Shown: positions 43,224 through 52,660 of the stretch, piece after piece
Position numbering within the stretch: the stretch's first letter is position 1
Layout: each line of letters opens with the position of its first letter
Assembly (NCBI RefSeq): GCF_040932035.1
Contig: NZ_JBFRBB010000003.1
Span: forward strand, 186,001-250,000
DNA from: Hoeflea_A sp040932035
GTDB lineage: Bacteria; Pseudomonadota; Alphaproteobacteria; Rhizobiales; Rhizobiaceae
Direction: 5' to 3'
DNA: 64,000 nucleotides
Notes under the pieces: generated by a model
Seen by the model: only the letters and a program-made list of their open reading frames with translations
Database searches by the model: none
Told to the model about the DNA's origin: nothing
Program-made: the position numbers and the translations under genes

Positions 43224-45542
43224 GTGCCGAATCATAAAGACCTTCCGCTGACAGCGACCCATTGGGGGGCGTATCGCGTCAAAACTGAAAATGGCAAAGT
43301 GACGGCATTGTACGGCTTCGAGCAAGATGAGGACCCGTCACCGATCGGGCAGGGCATGATTGATGCGATCGATGCGCCGAGCCGTGTCAGACGCCCGATG
43401 GTTCGCAAGAGCTGGCTTGATGCGGGACCGGGGAGCAAAAATTCTGCGCGCGGGGCGGATCCGTTTGTTGCCGTTTCCTGGCAACGGGCGGAAAAGCTTG
43501 TTGCAAATGAGTTGGACCGGGTTCGCAACAGCTTTGGCAATCAGGCCATATACGGGGGCTCTTATGGCTGGTCCAGCGCGGGCCGCTTTCATCATGCACA
43601 AAGCCAGCTTCACCGTTTCCTCAATTGCATCGGCGGCTATACGAGCAGCGTAAATACCTACAGTTTCGCGGCAGCCGAAGTTGTCGTGCCGTATGTTCTT
43701 GGCGATTTCTGGAGCCACATTTGGCGTGCGACCAGCTGGCATTCCATAATCGGCAACACGGAACTATTCGTTGCGTTCGGAGGTGTGCCGCTCAGGAACG
43801 GGCAGGTGAATGCCGGTGGTGTCGGGAACCACCGGCAGCGCCTGAGTATCGCCGCCGCGCTGGAGACCGGCACAAAATTCGTCAACATCTCCCCGCTGCG
43901 CTCGGACATGGATGCAGCCATTGATGCCCAATGGCTGGCACTGCGGCCCAACACAGACACGGCGGTCCTGCTTGCCATTGCCCACACACTGCTGGCGGAA
44001 GGATTGCATGACCGGGATTTTGTCGACCGCTATACGTCCGGGCTAGATAAATTCAGCGCCTATTTGAAGGGGGAAACCGACGCAACGCCGAAAAGCGCCG
44101 AATGGGCAGCGGCTATCTGCGGCCTTTCCGCTAACGAAATCCGCAGCCTTGCACGGCAGATGGCAGCTGCCCGAACCATGATTTCGGTTAGCTGGTCGCT
44201 GACGCGCCAGGATCATGGCGAACAAACCTACTGGGCGGCCATTGCCGTTGCCGCCCTGCTTGGACAGATTGGTTTGCCGGGTGGCGGAATCGGGCTTGGA
44301 TACAGCGCAATGAATAGCGTAGGCGATCAAGGAGAGATCGTGCCGGGAGCCGATTTTCCACAAGGGGAAAATCCGGTAGCAGATTATATTCCGGTGGCGC
44401 GCATAAGCGATATGCTGCTTAATCCCGGCAAATCCTTCGACTACAACGGCGAGGTGCTGACTTACCCCGATATACGGCTGATTTACTGGGCCGGCGGCAA
44501 CCCGTTCCATCATCATCAGAACCTGAACCGGTTCGCACGGGCATGGCAAAAGCCCGACACTATTATCGTCAACGACTGGTGCTGGAACAGCCTGGCAAGA
44601 CACGCAGATATAGTTCTGCCCTGCACAACGCCGCTTGAGCGCAGCGATATCGTACTTTCGCCGCACGACCCGTATCTTATGGCAACACAGAAGGTTATTG
44701 AGCCGATCGGGCAATGCCGTGACGACTTCGATATCTTTTGTGGAATCGCCAAACATATGGATCTGCCGACCGACTTTGACGGTGGACGCAGCAAGGCCGA
44801 CTGGCTCCGTCATATCTATGACACCACGCTCGAAAGAGCAGTTGGTGCAGGTATAGAGTTGCCCCCTTATCAACAGCTCCGTGAAACCGGCTGGACCAAG
44901 GTCAAAGCACCGGCAGAGCCAAGGGTCATGCTGAAGGCCTTTCGCGAAAACCCGGATCTGAATCCGCTGCCAACGCCAAGCGGCAGGATCGAATTCTATT
45001 CGGAGAAAGTGGCGGGCTTTGGGTACGAGGACTGTCCGGGATTTCCCTTTTGGGTGGAGCCTGAAGAATGGCTCGGTCTCCATATGCCAAAATACCGGTT
45101 GCACCTAATCAGCAAGCAGCCGTCAACGAAACTCCACGCTCAATATGATCAGGGTGCACTCAGCCGTTCAGCCAAGATTCGGGGGCGGGAGCCAATCCTG
45201 CTGCATCCGGACGACGCGCAAAGCCGGGGTATCCGTCCCGGCGACATTGTCAGGGTGTTCAACGATCGTGGCGCCTGTCTGGCGGGCGCCGTAATAGACG
45301 AGGGAATCCGTCCGGGTGTTGTGCAAATGAGTACCGGGGCCTGGTATGATCCGTTGCATCCGGGTGTGCCGGGCAGTCTGTGCAAGCACGGCAATGTGAA
45401 TGTTCTCACCATCGACAGGGGAACCTCGCGCCTTGCCCAGGGACCGATGGCGAATACTTGCCTGGTCGAGGTGGAACCGTCAACCGGTGAAATCCCTGCC
45501 GTAACTGCCTTCGAACCTCCCGAAATTATCGACCGAATGTGA
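43224..45542 (+). CDS. Cytoplasmic molybdopterin oxidoreductase, BisC/DMSO reductase family
   Basis: The 772-residue enzyme has the family core AIYGGSYGWSSAGRFHHAQSQ and a probable Mo-ligand Ser in TYSFAAAEVVVP. A C-terminal molybdopterin dinucleotide-binding domain follows (HLISKQPSTKLHAQYDQG onwards). No twin-Arg signal or N-terminal iron-sulfur Cys motif is seen, so it is cytoplasmic and BisC-like. Candidate substrates are biotin sulfoxide, methionine sulfoxide or N-oxides. GTG start with TGAGG upstream. No electron-transfer partner gene is adjacent. Confidence 0.88.
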   Translation: MPNHKDLPLTATHWGAYRVKTENGKVTALYGFEQDEDPSPIGQGMIDAIDAPSRVRRPMVRKSWLDAGPGSKNSARGADPFVAVSWQRAEKLVANELDRVRNSFGNQAIYGGSYGWSSAGRFHHAQSQLHRFLNCIGGYTSSVNTYSFAAAEVVVPYVLGDFWSHIWRATSWHSIIGNTELFVAFGGVPLRNGQVNAGGVGNHRQRLSIAAALETGTKFVNISPLRSDMDAAIDAQWLALRPNTDTAVLLAIAHTLLAEGLHDRDFVDRYTSGLDKFSAYLKGETDATPKSAEWAAAICGLSANEIRSLARQMAAARTMISVSWSLTRQDHGEQTYWAAIAVAALLGQIGLPGGGIGLGYSAMNSVGDQGEIVPGADFPQGENPVADYIPVARISDMLLNPGKSFDYNGEVLTYPDIRLIYWAGGNPFHHHQNLNRFARAWQKPDTIIVNDWCWNSLARHADIVLPCTTPLERSDIVLSPHDPYLMATQKVIEPIGQCRDDFDIFCGIAKHMDLPTDFDGGRSKADWLRHIYDTTLERAVGAGIELPPYQQLRETGWTKVKAPAEPRVMLKAFRENPDLNPLPTPSGRIEFYSEKVAGFGYEDCPGFPFWVEPEEWLGLHMPKYRLHLISKQPSTKLHAQYDQGALSRSAKIRGREPILLHPDDAQSRGIRPGDIVRVFNDRGACLAGAVIDEGIRPGVVQMSTGAWYDPLHPGVPGSLCKHGNVNVLTIDRGTSRLAQGPMANTCLVEVEPSTGEIPAVTAFEPPEIIDRM

Positions 45543-45647
45543 ATACCGGATGACCTTTGCGCCAACCGACTAGGCTACGCGCGCGACCGCCTGCGACATT
45601 TTCGGTCGCAAATTATCTTGACATTGGCAGACCGGCGGCGTAGCTCC

Positions 45648-45696
45648 GTCCGTGGGACACCCCTCCCCAACGAGGGGCAACTATCTGGAAGGATAG
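45648..45696 (+). promoter_or_regulatory. serC-type RNA motif in the serC leader
   Basis: Three short hairpins lie directly before serC. They are GTCC/GGAC (45648-45658), CCCCTC/GAGGGG (45660-45677) and CTATC/GATAG (45681-45696). The last holds the ribosome site GGAAGGA in its loop and right arm. This matches the serC RNA motif described upstream of serC-serA in alphaproteobacteria, a presumed translational control. An exact TTGACA (-35) lies at 45619-45624. The ligand, if any, is unknown. Confidence 0.82.
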
Positions 45697-45700
45697 CCAC

Positions 45701-46876
45701 ATGCTAGAGACTGCCAAGCCGGACCTGCGTCCGGTCAATCCCCGTTTTTCATCTGGTCCTTGCACCAAGCGCCCCGGCTGGACGCCGGACGCTCTGCGCG
45801 ACGCGGCTCTCGGCCGTTCACACCGCGCAAAGGTCGGCAAGGGAAAACTCAAACAGGCCATCGATCTGACGCGAAAGGTACTGCGCGTGCCGCAGGACTA
45901 TCGCATCGGCATCGTCCCGGCATCCGATACCGGTGCGGTCGAGATGGCGCTGTGGTCGATGCTGGGCGCCCGCGGCGTTCACATGCTGACCTGGGAATCC
46001 TTCGGTTCGGGCTGGGTGACCGATGTGGTCAAGCAGCTCAAACTCGATGATGTGAAGGTGCTGGAGGCCGATTACGGGCTGCTGCCGGATTTGGGCCGGG
46101 TTGAATTTGACCGCGATGTTGTCTTCACCTGGAACGGCACGACGTCAGGGGTGCGTGTACCGAACGGCGATTTCATCCCGGCGGATCGTGAAGGCCTGAC
46201 GATTTGCGATGCGACCTCCGCCGCCTTTGCGCAAGACCTGCCTTTCGACAAGCTCGATGTGGTGACGTTTTCCTGGCAGAAAGTGCTCGGCGGCGAAGGT
46301 GGGCACGGTGTGCTGATCCTCAGCCCGCGCGCAGTCGAGCGGCTTGAAAGCTATACGCCGGCTTGGCCGCTGCCGAAAATATTCCGCATGACCAAGGGCG
46401 GCAAGCTGATCGAGGGCATCTTCGAGGGCGCCACGATCAACACCCCGTCGATGCTGTGTGTCGAGGACTATATTGACGCGTTGTCATGGGCCGAAGAGGC
46501 CGGCGGGCTGGAAACCCTGCTTCGCAGGGCCGATGACAATGCCGGTGTTATTGCCGATTTTGTCGAAAAAACCGCCTGGGCAGACTTCCTTGCGGAAGAG
46601 CCTGACACACGGTCGAATACATCCGTCTGCCTCAAGATTGTCGATCCGCAGGTAGCGGCGCTGACACAAGACCGGCAGGCAGCCTTTGCCAAGGGACTTG
46701 CCGCACACCTCGAAAAAGAGGGCGTTGCGCTAGATATCGGCGCTTACCGCGATGCACCCGCGGGGCTGCGGATCTGGACCGGCGCCACGGTCGAAAAACC
46801 CGACCTCGAGGCGCTGATGCCCTGGCTCGACTGGGCCTTTAACGAGCAGTTTTCGACATTCGAGTCAGCTGCCTGA
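45701..46876 (+). CDS. serC: Phosphoserine aminotransferase, alphaproteobacterial type
   Basis: The 391-residue PLP enzyme converts 3-phosphohydroxypyruvate to phosphoserine. The start region KPDLRPVNPRFSSGPC and the PLP-lysine in VVTFSWQKVLGGEGGHG are typical of the alphaproteobacterial/archaeal SerC subgroup. It lies in an operon with serA, 72 bases downstream, and behind a serC-motif leader that probably tunes translation of the first gene. Confidence 0.95.
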   Translation: MLETAKPDLRPVNPRFSSGPCTKRPGWTPDALRDAALGRSHRAKVGKGKLKQAIDLTRKVLRVPQDYRIGIVPASDTGAVEMALWSMLGARGVHMLTWESFGSGWVTDVVKQLKLDDVKVLEADYGLLPDLGRVEFDRDVVFTWNGTTSGVRVPNGDFIPADREGLTICDATSAAFAQDLPFDKLDVVTFSWQKVLGGEGGHGVLILSPRAVERLESYTPAWPLPKIFRMTKGGKLIEGIFEGATINTPSMLCVEDYIDALSWAEEAGGLETLLRRADDNAGVIADFVEKTAWADFLAEEPDTRSNTSVCLKIVDPQVAALTQDRQAAFAKGLAAHLEKEGVALDIGAYRDAPAGLRIWTGATVEKPDLEALMPWLDWAFNEQFSTFESAA

Positions 46877-46948
46877 CTTAGTTCTCGGGCCGCCGGATTG
46901 AGCGGCCCGCTTCAAGACAGAGATTTGCGACCCAAAGGGAGGCCTTTC

Positions 46949-48544
46949 ATGGCACCGCGCGTACTTGTATCAGACAAACTTTCCGAAACCGCTGTTCAGA
47001 TATTCCGCGACCGCGGCATTGACGTAGACTTCATGCCTGATGTCGGCAAAGACAAAGAGAAGATGCAGGAGATCATCGGGCAATATGATGGCCTTGCTAT
47101 TCGCTCGGCAACCAAGGTCACAGCCAAACTGATCGAGGCCGCAGACCGGCTCAAGGTCGTTGGCCGTGCCGGTATCGGCGTTGATAATGTCGAGATTCCG
47201 GCCGCTTCACGGCGCGGCATCATTGTCATGAATACGCCCTTCGGCAATTCCATAACCACCGCAGAGCATGCCATTGCCATGCTGATGGCAGTCGCCCGCC
47301 AGATCCCTGCGGCTGATTGTTCGACGCAGTCCGGCAAATGGGAGAAGTCCCGCTTCATGGGCGTCGAGATAACCGGAAAGACATTGGGTGTCATAGGTTG
47401 TGGCAACATCGGATCGGTTGCCGCCGCACGGGGGATTGGGCTCAACATGAGGGTCGTCGCGTTCGATCCGTTCCTGTCCGCTGAGCGCGCGGAAGAAATC
47501 GGCGTCGAAAAGGTCGATTTGGACGAGCTCTTCACCCGTGCTGATTTCATCACGTTGCATGTGCCGCTGACCGACAAAACCCGCAACATTATCAATGCCG
47601 ACGCGATTTCAAAAATGAAGAATGGCGTGCGCATCATCAACTGCGCACGCGGCGGGCTGGTCGTCGAGGCAGATCTTGCCGAAGCACTCAAATCCGGCAA
47701 AGTCGCCGGTGCGGGGTTCGATGTCTTTGAGGAGGAACCTGCCAAGGAAAGTCCATTGTTTGGTCTGCCAAACGTCGTGTGCACACCGCATCTGGGCGCT
47801 TCAACAAGTGAAGCCCAGGAAAATGTCGCCATTCAGGTTGCCGAACAGATGTCGGACTATCTGATCAAGGGTGCGGTTACCAACGCTATCAACATGCCGT
47901 CCATCAGCGCCGAAGAAGCGCCGCGCCTCAAGCCCTTCGTCAAGCTCGCCGAAGTGCTCGGCGCTTTTGTCGGGCAGGTGACCGAGAGCGCCATCAAGGA
48001 GGTGGAGATCCTCTATGACGGCTCGACTGCGCAAATGAACACCAGCGCGCTGACGAGTGCCGCATTGGCCGGTCTCATCCGCCCGCAGGTCCAGGACGTC
48101 AATATGGTTTCGGCGCCGGTGATGGTGAAGGAGCGCGGTATCATTTTATCGGAAGCACGCCGCGACAAATCCGGTGTTTTCGATGGCTATATCAAGCTGA
48201 CCGTCAAGACCGACAAACAGACCCGCTCCATCGCTGGAACCTGCTTTTCCGACGGCAAGCCGCGCTTCATCCAGATCAAGGGAATCAACCTGGATGCGGA
48301 GGTGGGTGCCAACATGGTCTACACCACCAATGCGGATGCGCCTGGCATCATCGGTCTGCTGGGCACGGTTTTCGGAACGGCGGGTGTCAATATCGCCAAC
48401 TTCTCGCTTGGCCGCAACAAGCCGGGCGGCGATGCGATTGCACTGCTTTATGTGGACGAGCCGGTGGACGAAAAGGTTCTCGATATGGTTCGCAGCCACG
48501 CGGAAATCGAATCGGCCAAACCGCTGGTCTTCGACGTCGCGTAG
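46949..48544 (+). CDS. serA: D-3-phosphoglycerate dehydrogenase
   Basis: The 531-residue long-form enzyme oxidises 3-phosphoglycerate with NAD. Substrate domain start MAPRVLVSDKLSE, NAD-binding GVIGCGNIGSVAA, catalytic His in CTPHLGAST, an intervening domain and a C-terminal ACT domain (about 460-531, PGIIGLLGTVFG) that normally senses serine. ATG 46949 follows AAGGGAGG. It draws 3-phosphoglycerate from the pgk pathway encoded earlier in the window. Confidence 0.96.
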   Translation: MAPRVLVSDKLSETAVQIFRDRGIDVDFMPDVGKDKEKMQEIIGQYDGLAIRSATKVTAKLIEAADRLKVVGRAGIGVDNVEIPAASRRGIIVMNTPFGNSITTAEHAIAMLMAVARQIPAADCSTQSGKWEKSRFMGVEITGKTLGVIGCGNIGSVAAARGIGLNMRVVAFDPFLSAERAEEIGVEKVDLDELFTRADFITLHVPLTDKTRNIINADAISKMKNGVRIINCARGGLVVEADLAEALKSGKVAGAGFDVFEEEPAKESPLFGLPNVVCTPHLGASTSEAQENVAIQVAEQMSDYLIKGAVTNAINMPSISAEEAPRLKPFVKLAEVLGAFVGQVTESAIKEVEILYDGSTAQMNTSALTSAALAGLIRPQVQDVNMVSAPVMVKERGIILSEARRDKSGVFDGYIKLTVKTDKQTRSIAGTCFSDGKPRFIQIKGINLDAEVGANMVYTTNADAPGIIGLLGTVFGTAGVNIANFSLGRNKPGGDAIALLYVDEPVDEKVLDMVRSHAEIESAKPLVFDVA

Positions 48545-48580
48545 GCTGTTTTTCCGGCCTCCCAAGGCCAGACCGGGCTT

Positions 48581-48614
48581 TGGAGCGGGGTATGTCAGGT
48601 CGTATCCCGCTCCA
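48581..48614. terminator. Hairpin terminator between serA and the EamA transporter gene
   Basis: GGAGCGGG/CCCGCTCC stem (48582-48589 with 48606-48613) lies in the 88-base convergent gap. TTTT follows seven bases later, so termination is likely but the U tract is imperfect. Confidence 0.65.
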
Positions 48615-48632
48615 GGGTCCGTTTTCTGTGTT

Positions 48633-49523
48633 CTAGATCTGTGCCCGCTGCGGCTTGCGTTCGGCCAGCGTGATGCCGCCGAGCACCAGCGCCAGAGCGA
48701 TCAGGTGGAACATATGCAGTTCCTCGCCGAGCAGCGTAACCGCGAAGAAAGTACCGAATATCGGCACGAGGTTGATGAACAGACCGCCGCGATTGGGGCC
48801 GATCAGCTCAACGCCGCGTATGTAGCAGGCCTGGGACACGATTGACGGGAAGACGGCGGCATAGGCAAGCACGAGCCAGCCCTGCGTGTCGGGAAGGATG
48901 AGGCTGCCGGAGGCAAATTCCACAAAGGTGAATGGCAGCCCGCCGATGATTGCGCCGGTCGCAAGAACCGTCATCGAGCTGAGCCAGTGCAGTTTTGGCA
49001 TCCAGCGAAGCGCAACCGTATAGGCGCCGTAGAAGGCGATCGATAACATCAAAAGCGCATCGCCATAGCCGATATCCAGCCGCAGAATGCCTAAAAGATT
49101 GCCGTTGGATGCGACCAGTGAAACGCCGACCAGCGATATGAAGAAGCCGACAATCTGCCCGGCACTCACGCGCTGTCCGAACAGCAGGAAGTTGGCGATG
49201 AAGACCAGAAGCGGCATGGACGCCTGCTCGATCGCGCCATTGATGGCGCTGGTATGATTCAGGGCCAGATAGTAGAAATTGTTGAACAGCGCGAAGCCAA
49301 CGATGCCCATCCCAAGCAGGAAAAGAAGCTGCATGCGGATCGTCTGCCACTCGCGGCGCAGATGCGGCAGGGCGAAGGGAAGCAAAATGCCAAGTGCAAT
49401 GATCCAGCGGCCGCTGGTCAGCAGCGCAGGACTGATGTGCCCGGCAGCAAGCTTGCCGGCAATGGCGTTTCCGCCCCAGCCAAGCGTCGTAATTGTAAGC
49501 AGCAGATAGGCTTTGGCCGCCAT
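48633..49523 (-). CDS. EamA/DMT-superfamily transporter
   Basis: The 296-residue protein has about ten hydrophobic segments arranged as two EamA repeats. It starts AKAYLLLTITTLGWGGNAIAGKLAAGHISP; a second half follows the conserved Pro/Gly-rich break. Members export amino acids, nucleosides or other metabolites. The neighbouring serine and purine genes hint at a related substrate but do not prove it. It is divergent from purA. Confidence 0.9.
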   Translation of the reverse strand: MAAKAYLLLTITTLGWGGNAIAGKLAAGHISPALLTSGRWIIALGILLPFALPHLRREWQTIRMQLLFLLGMGIVGFALFNNFYYLALNHTSAINGAIEQASMPLLVFIANFLLFGQRVSAGQIVGFFISLVGVSLVASNGNLLGILRLDIGYGDALLMLSIAFYGAYTVALRWMPKLHWLSSMTVLATGAIIGGLPFTFVEFASGSLILPDTQGWLVLAYAAVFPSIVSQACYIRGVELIGPNRGGLFINLVPIFGTFFAVTLLGEELHMFHLIALALVLGGITLAERKPQRAQI

Positions 49524-49757
49524 CGGTTATTCCAATTGGAAAAGGTGAAATCGGAAAAGAGGCCGCAAGATGGGCGCAGGAGGCGTGTGATGTCAATGCA
49601 CAATAGGGATTGCTTCGCCTGCATCGGTACCGCGCTAAAGCTCTGTATGGGTGTCAAAAATCCGGCCAGGTGATTTCACTTGGATATAACATGCGCTATA
49701 GATGCGCCGGTTTGAAACGGAGGCGGCGCACAGCCGCCGCACAGGCAAGGGGAAATC

Positions 49758-51056
49758 ATGACGAATGTCGTGGTGGTCGGCTCACAGTGGGGCGACGAAG
49801 GTAAGGGCAAAATCGTTGACTGGCTGTCGGAGCGCGCCGATGTGGTGGTGCGTTTTCAGGGCGGGCACAATGCCGGCCATACGCTGGTAATCGATGGCGT
49901 CAGCTACAAGCTGTCCCTGCTGCCTTCGGGGGTTGTTCGTCAAGGCAAACTCGCCGTTATCGGCAATGGCGTTGTCATCGATCCCCATGCGCTGGTTGCC
50001 GAGATCGACAGGCTGGGCGAGCAGGGCGTGGTTATATCGCCGGACAATTTACGCATTGCTGACAATGCGACGCTGATTTTGTCCCTGCACCGGGAACTTG
50101 ACGGCATCAGGGAAGATGCGGCCTCGAATTCCGGCACGAAGATCGGCACCACTCGCCGCGGTATCGGCCCCGCCTATGAGGACAAGGTCGGGAGGCGTGC
50201 GGTGAGAGTTATGGACCTTGCCAATATGGAAACGCTTCCGGCCAAGGTCGACCGGCTGCTAACGCATCATAATGCGTTGCGGCGCGGACTTGCCCAGGAA
50301 GAAGTCTCCCATGACACGATCATGAACGAGCTCAAAGAGGTTGCCGGCCGAATTTTGCCGTTCCGCGAGACTGTGTGGCGGTTGCTCGACACAAAACGCC
50401 GAAAGGGCAAGCGCATCCTTTTCGAAGGCGCACAGGGCACATTGCTTGATATCGACCACGGCACTTACCCGTTCGTCACATCGTCAAACACCGTCGCCGG
50501 GCAGGCCTCTGCCGGATCCGGTATGGGGCCAGGCGCGGTCGGCTATGTGCTTGGCATTACCAAAGCATACACGACGCGCGTCGGAGAGGGGCCATTTCCG
50601 ACGGAGCAGGACAATGAAGTAGGGCAATTTCTGGGCGAGCGGGGCCATGAGTTCGGCACCGTGACGGGGCGAAAGCGCCGCTGCGGCTGGTTCGACGCGG
50701 TCCTTGTGCGCCAGGCGGTAGCGACGAACGGCATAACCGGCATTGCCCTGACCAAGCTGGACGTGCTTGATGGTCTGGATGAACTGAAAATCTGTGTCGG
50801 ATACAAGCTTGATGGCAAGGAAGTGGATTTTTTCCCGGCAAGCCAGGGTCAGCAGGCGCGCGTGGAACCGATTTACGAGACCCTCGAGGGCTGGAAAGGC
50901 TCGACGGTGGGTGCCCGCAGCTGGAATGATCTTCCTGCACAGGCGGTCAAATATGTGCGTCACATCGAGGAACTGATCGGCGCGCCGGTGGCGCTTTTGT
51001 CGACAAGTCCCGAGCGCGATGACACAATCCTTGTGACCGATCCGTTTGAAGACTAG
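49758..51056 (+). CDS. purA: Adenylosuccinate synthetase
   Basis: The 432-residue enzyme joins IMP and aspartate using GTP, the first committed step to AMP. MTNVVVVGSQWGDEGKGKIVDWL carries the catalytic Asp and the P-loop-like GDEGKGK; GGHNAGHT, GTTRRGIGPAYEDK and LFEGAQGTLLDIDHGTYP are all conserved. Ordinary length. Monocistronic or coupled to the downstream membrane protein gene 67 bases away. Confidence 0.97.
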   Translation: MTNVVVVGSQWGDEGKGKIVDWLSERADVVVRFQGGHNAGHTLVIDGVSYKLSLLPSGVVRQGKLAVIGNGVVIDPHALVAEIDRLGEQGVVISPDNLRIADNATLILSLHRELDGIREDAASNSGTKIGTTRRGIGPAYEDKVGRRAVRVMDLANMETLPAKVDRLLTHHNALRRGLAQEEVSHDTIMNELKEVAGRILPFRETVWRLLDTKRRKGKRILFEGAQGTLLDIDHGTYPFVTSSNTVAGQASAGSGMGPGAVGYVLGITKAYTTRVGEGPFPTEQDNEVGQFLGERGHEFGTVTGRKRRCGWFDAVLVRQAVATNGITGIALTKLDVLDGLDELKICVGYKLDGKEVDFFPASQGQQARVEPIYETLEGWKGSTVGARSWNDLPAQAVKYVRHIEELIGAPVALLSTSPERDDTILVTDPFED

Positions 51057-51123
51057 GCTTAGGCCCGATAAAGAAGAATGAACGGGTTCGGGCTCACCGG
51101 ACCGATATGTACAGAGCGGTTAT

Positions 51124-52617
51124 ATGGTGGATTTTGTAGCAGTTATTGAAAAAGCTGTTAACGGGTTGAGTGAAAATACGCCTGAGATGCGTGAAAAAGT
51201 CTACGACAAGGCTCGTGGAGCAATTCGCCGTCAACTGGAAAATATCGAACCTCCCGTATCCGAGGCAGTGCGGCACAAGCAACTGGCCAAGCTCGAGGAA
51301 GCCATACAGGAGATTGAGGACCGCAACACCGAAGCCCTGCCCGACATCGACGAGGATGCCTTTGCCGATATCCTTTCGGAGGGGCAAATCGACGAGGACG
51401 ACATCGGTGAAGAAGAGGAAGTCGATGTTGCTCCGGCCGCTAAACGGCGAGCGCCGGCACCCGGGCCGGTCCGCGGACCGGAAATGGACGAACACGGGGA
51501 CGATGAATCCTATGACGAAATCGGCGTCGATGATGCCGTAAAACCCGATGCACCGCGAATGCGCGAGGCCGAGGTCTCCGACTATCTGATGCCGCGCAAA
51601 AGCAGACCCGCCGGTCCGCTGATCGGTGCCGCCGCCGCTCTTGTGGTGATTCTGGTTCTGGGAATTGGCATTTGGACATTCGGCGGCAGCATAACGGCAC
51701 TTGTGTTTGGCCCCTCCGATACAACCGAAACTGCGGGCGCCGTTTCTACCGGCCAACCATCGACCGAAAGCGGCGGACAGGAGGCTGCGACCTCCAGCCG
51801 GACGGCCGGAAGCAACTCCGAATCCGGATCTGGCGGGAATGTTTCCGAAGGGCCGCAGAAATTCACTCAGCGGCTGCTTCAGGACGGATCGGAAGTTGAT
51901 GAAGGACCCGGTGGCAGTGCGGCGCCTGCCGGCGATACCGAGGGTAAATCCGTTGCCGCACTCGACCTGTCGCAACCCCAAACCGCGACATCCAGTCAAG
52001 CGCCGTCCGGCAATGAAGGCGCCGCAGCCACAGCCGGTCAGGCGAGCGCGCCGGTCGTCGGCCAGAAAATGTTCCTCTATGAGGAACGCCTTGGACAGCA
52101 GGCCCCAACGGCGGAGCAGGGTACGGTCGTGTGGAGTATCGTGCGCGAATCGCCAGGTGACAATCTGCCGCCGGAGCCGGCAATCGAGGCGCAAATCAAC
52201 GTGCCGCAAAAGGGTATCAGCGCGATCATGACGATCAAGCGCAACGCCGACCAGTCGCTGCCGGCCAGCCACCTCATCGAGATTGTGTTTGCTCTGACGG
52301 AGGGATTCGAAGGCAATGGCATCGGAGCCATTCAGAATTTCGCCATGAAGCAGACCGAACAGGATACCGGAGATTCGCTGATCGCGGTGCCGGCAAAGAT
52401 AACCGACAGCTTCTTCATGATCGCGCTCAACGACTATGTGGAAGCCGTTCAGCTTAATCTAAAGCTGCTGCGGGAACGAAACTGGATCGATCTGCCGATT
52501 GCTTACGGAAACGGCAGACGCGCGCTTCTGACCATGGAAAAGGGTTCGTCAGGTGCGGAGGTGTTCGATCAGGTGATCAGGGCCTGGGAGGCCCGTACGG
52601 CCAGCAGCACACAGTAA
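51124..52617 (+). CDS. Conserved single-pass membrane protein of unknown function
   Basis: The 497-residue protein has an acidic, helical cytoplasmic N-terminal part (about 1-158, with DIDEDAFADIL and a poly-Glu stretch) and one membrane helix (about 164-188). A Ser/Gly/Thr-rich low-complexity linker (about 190-310) follows, then a folded C-terminal domain (about 315-497, with IEAQINVPQKGISAIMTIKRN). Proteins of this layout occur in rhizobia beside purA; I do not recognise a functional domain. The topology suggests the C-terminal domain is periplasmic. Confidence 0.8.
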   Translation: MVDFVAVIEKAVNGLSENTPEMREKVYDKARGAIRRQLENIEPPVSEAVRHKQLAKLEEAIQEIEDRNTEALPDIDEDAFADILSEGQIDEDDIGEEEEVDVAPAAKRRAPAPGPVRGPEMDEHGDDESYDEIGVDDAVKPDAPRMREAEVSDYLMPRKSRPAGPLIGAAAALVVILVLGIGIWTFGGSITALVFGPSDTTETAGAVSTGQPSTESGGQEAATSSRTAGSNSESGSGGNVSEGPQKFTQRLLQDGSEVDEGPGGSAAPAGDTEGKSVAALDLSQPQTATSSQAPSGNEGAAATAGQASAPVVGQKMFLYEERLGQQAPTAEQGTVVWSIVRESPGDNLPPEPAIEAQINVPQKGISAIMTIKRNADQSLPASHLIEIVFALTEGFEGNGIGAIQNFAMKQTEQDTGDSLIAVPAKITDSFFMIALNDYVEAVQLNLKLLRERNWIDLPIAYGNGRRALLTMEKGSSGAEVFDQVIRAWEARTASSTQ

Positions 52618-52660
52618 TCTAGCGGCCGCCGGCCGTTATTCCGGGATCATGGCAAGGATA

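Noticed and set aside
45612..45700. SAM-II riboswitch before serC
   Set aside because: The hairpin order and the sequestered ribosome site match the serC motif, not the pseudoknot of SAM-II.
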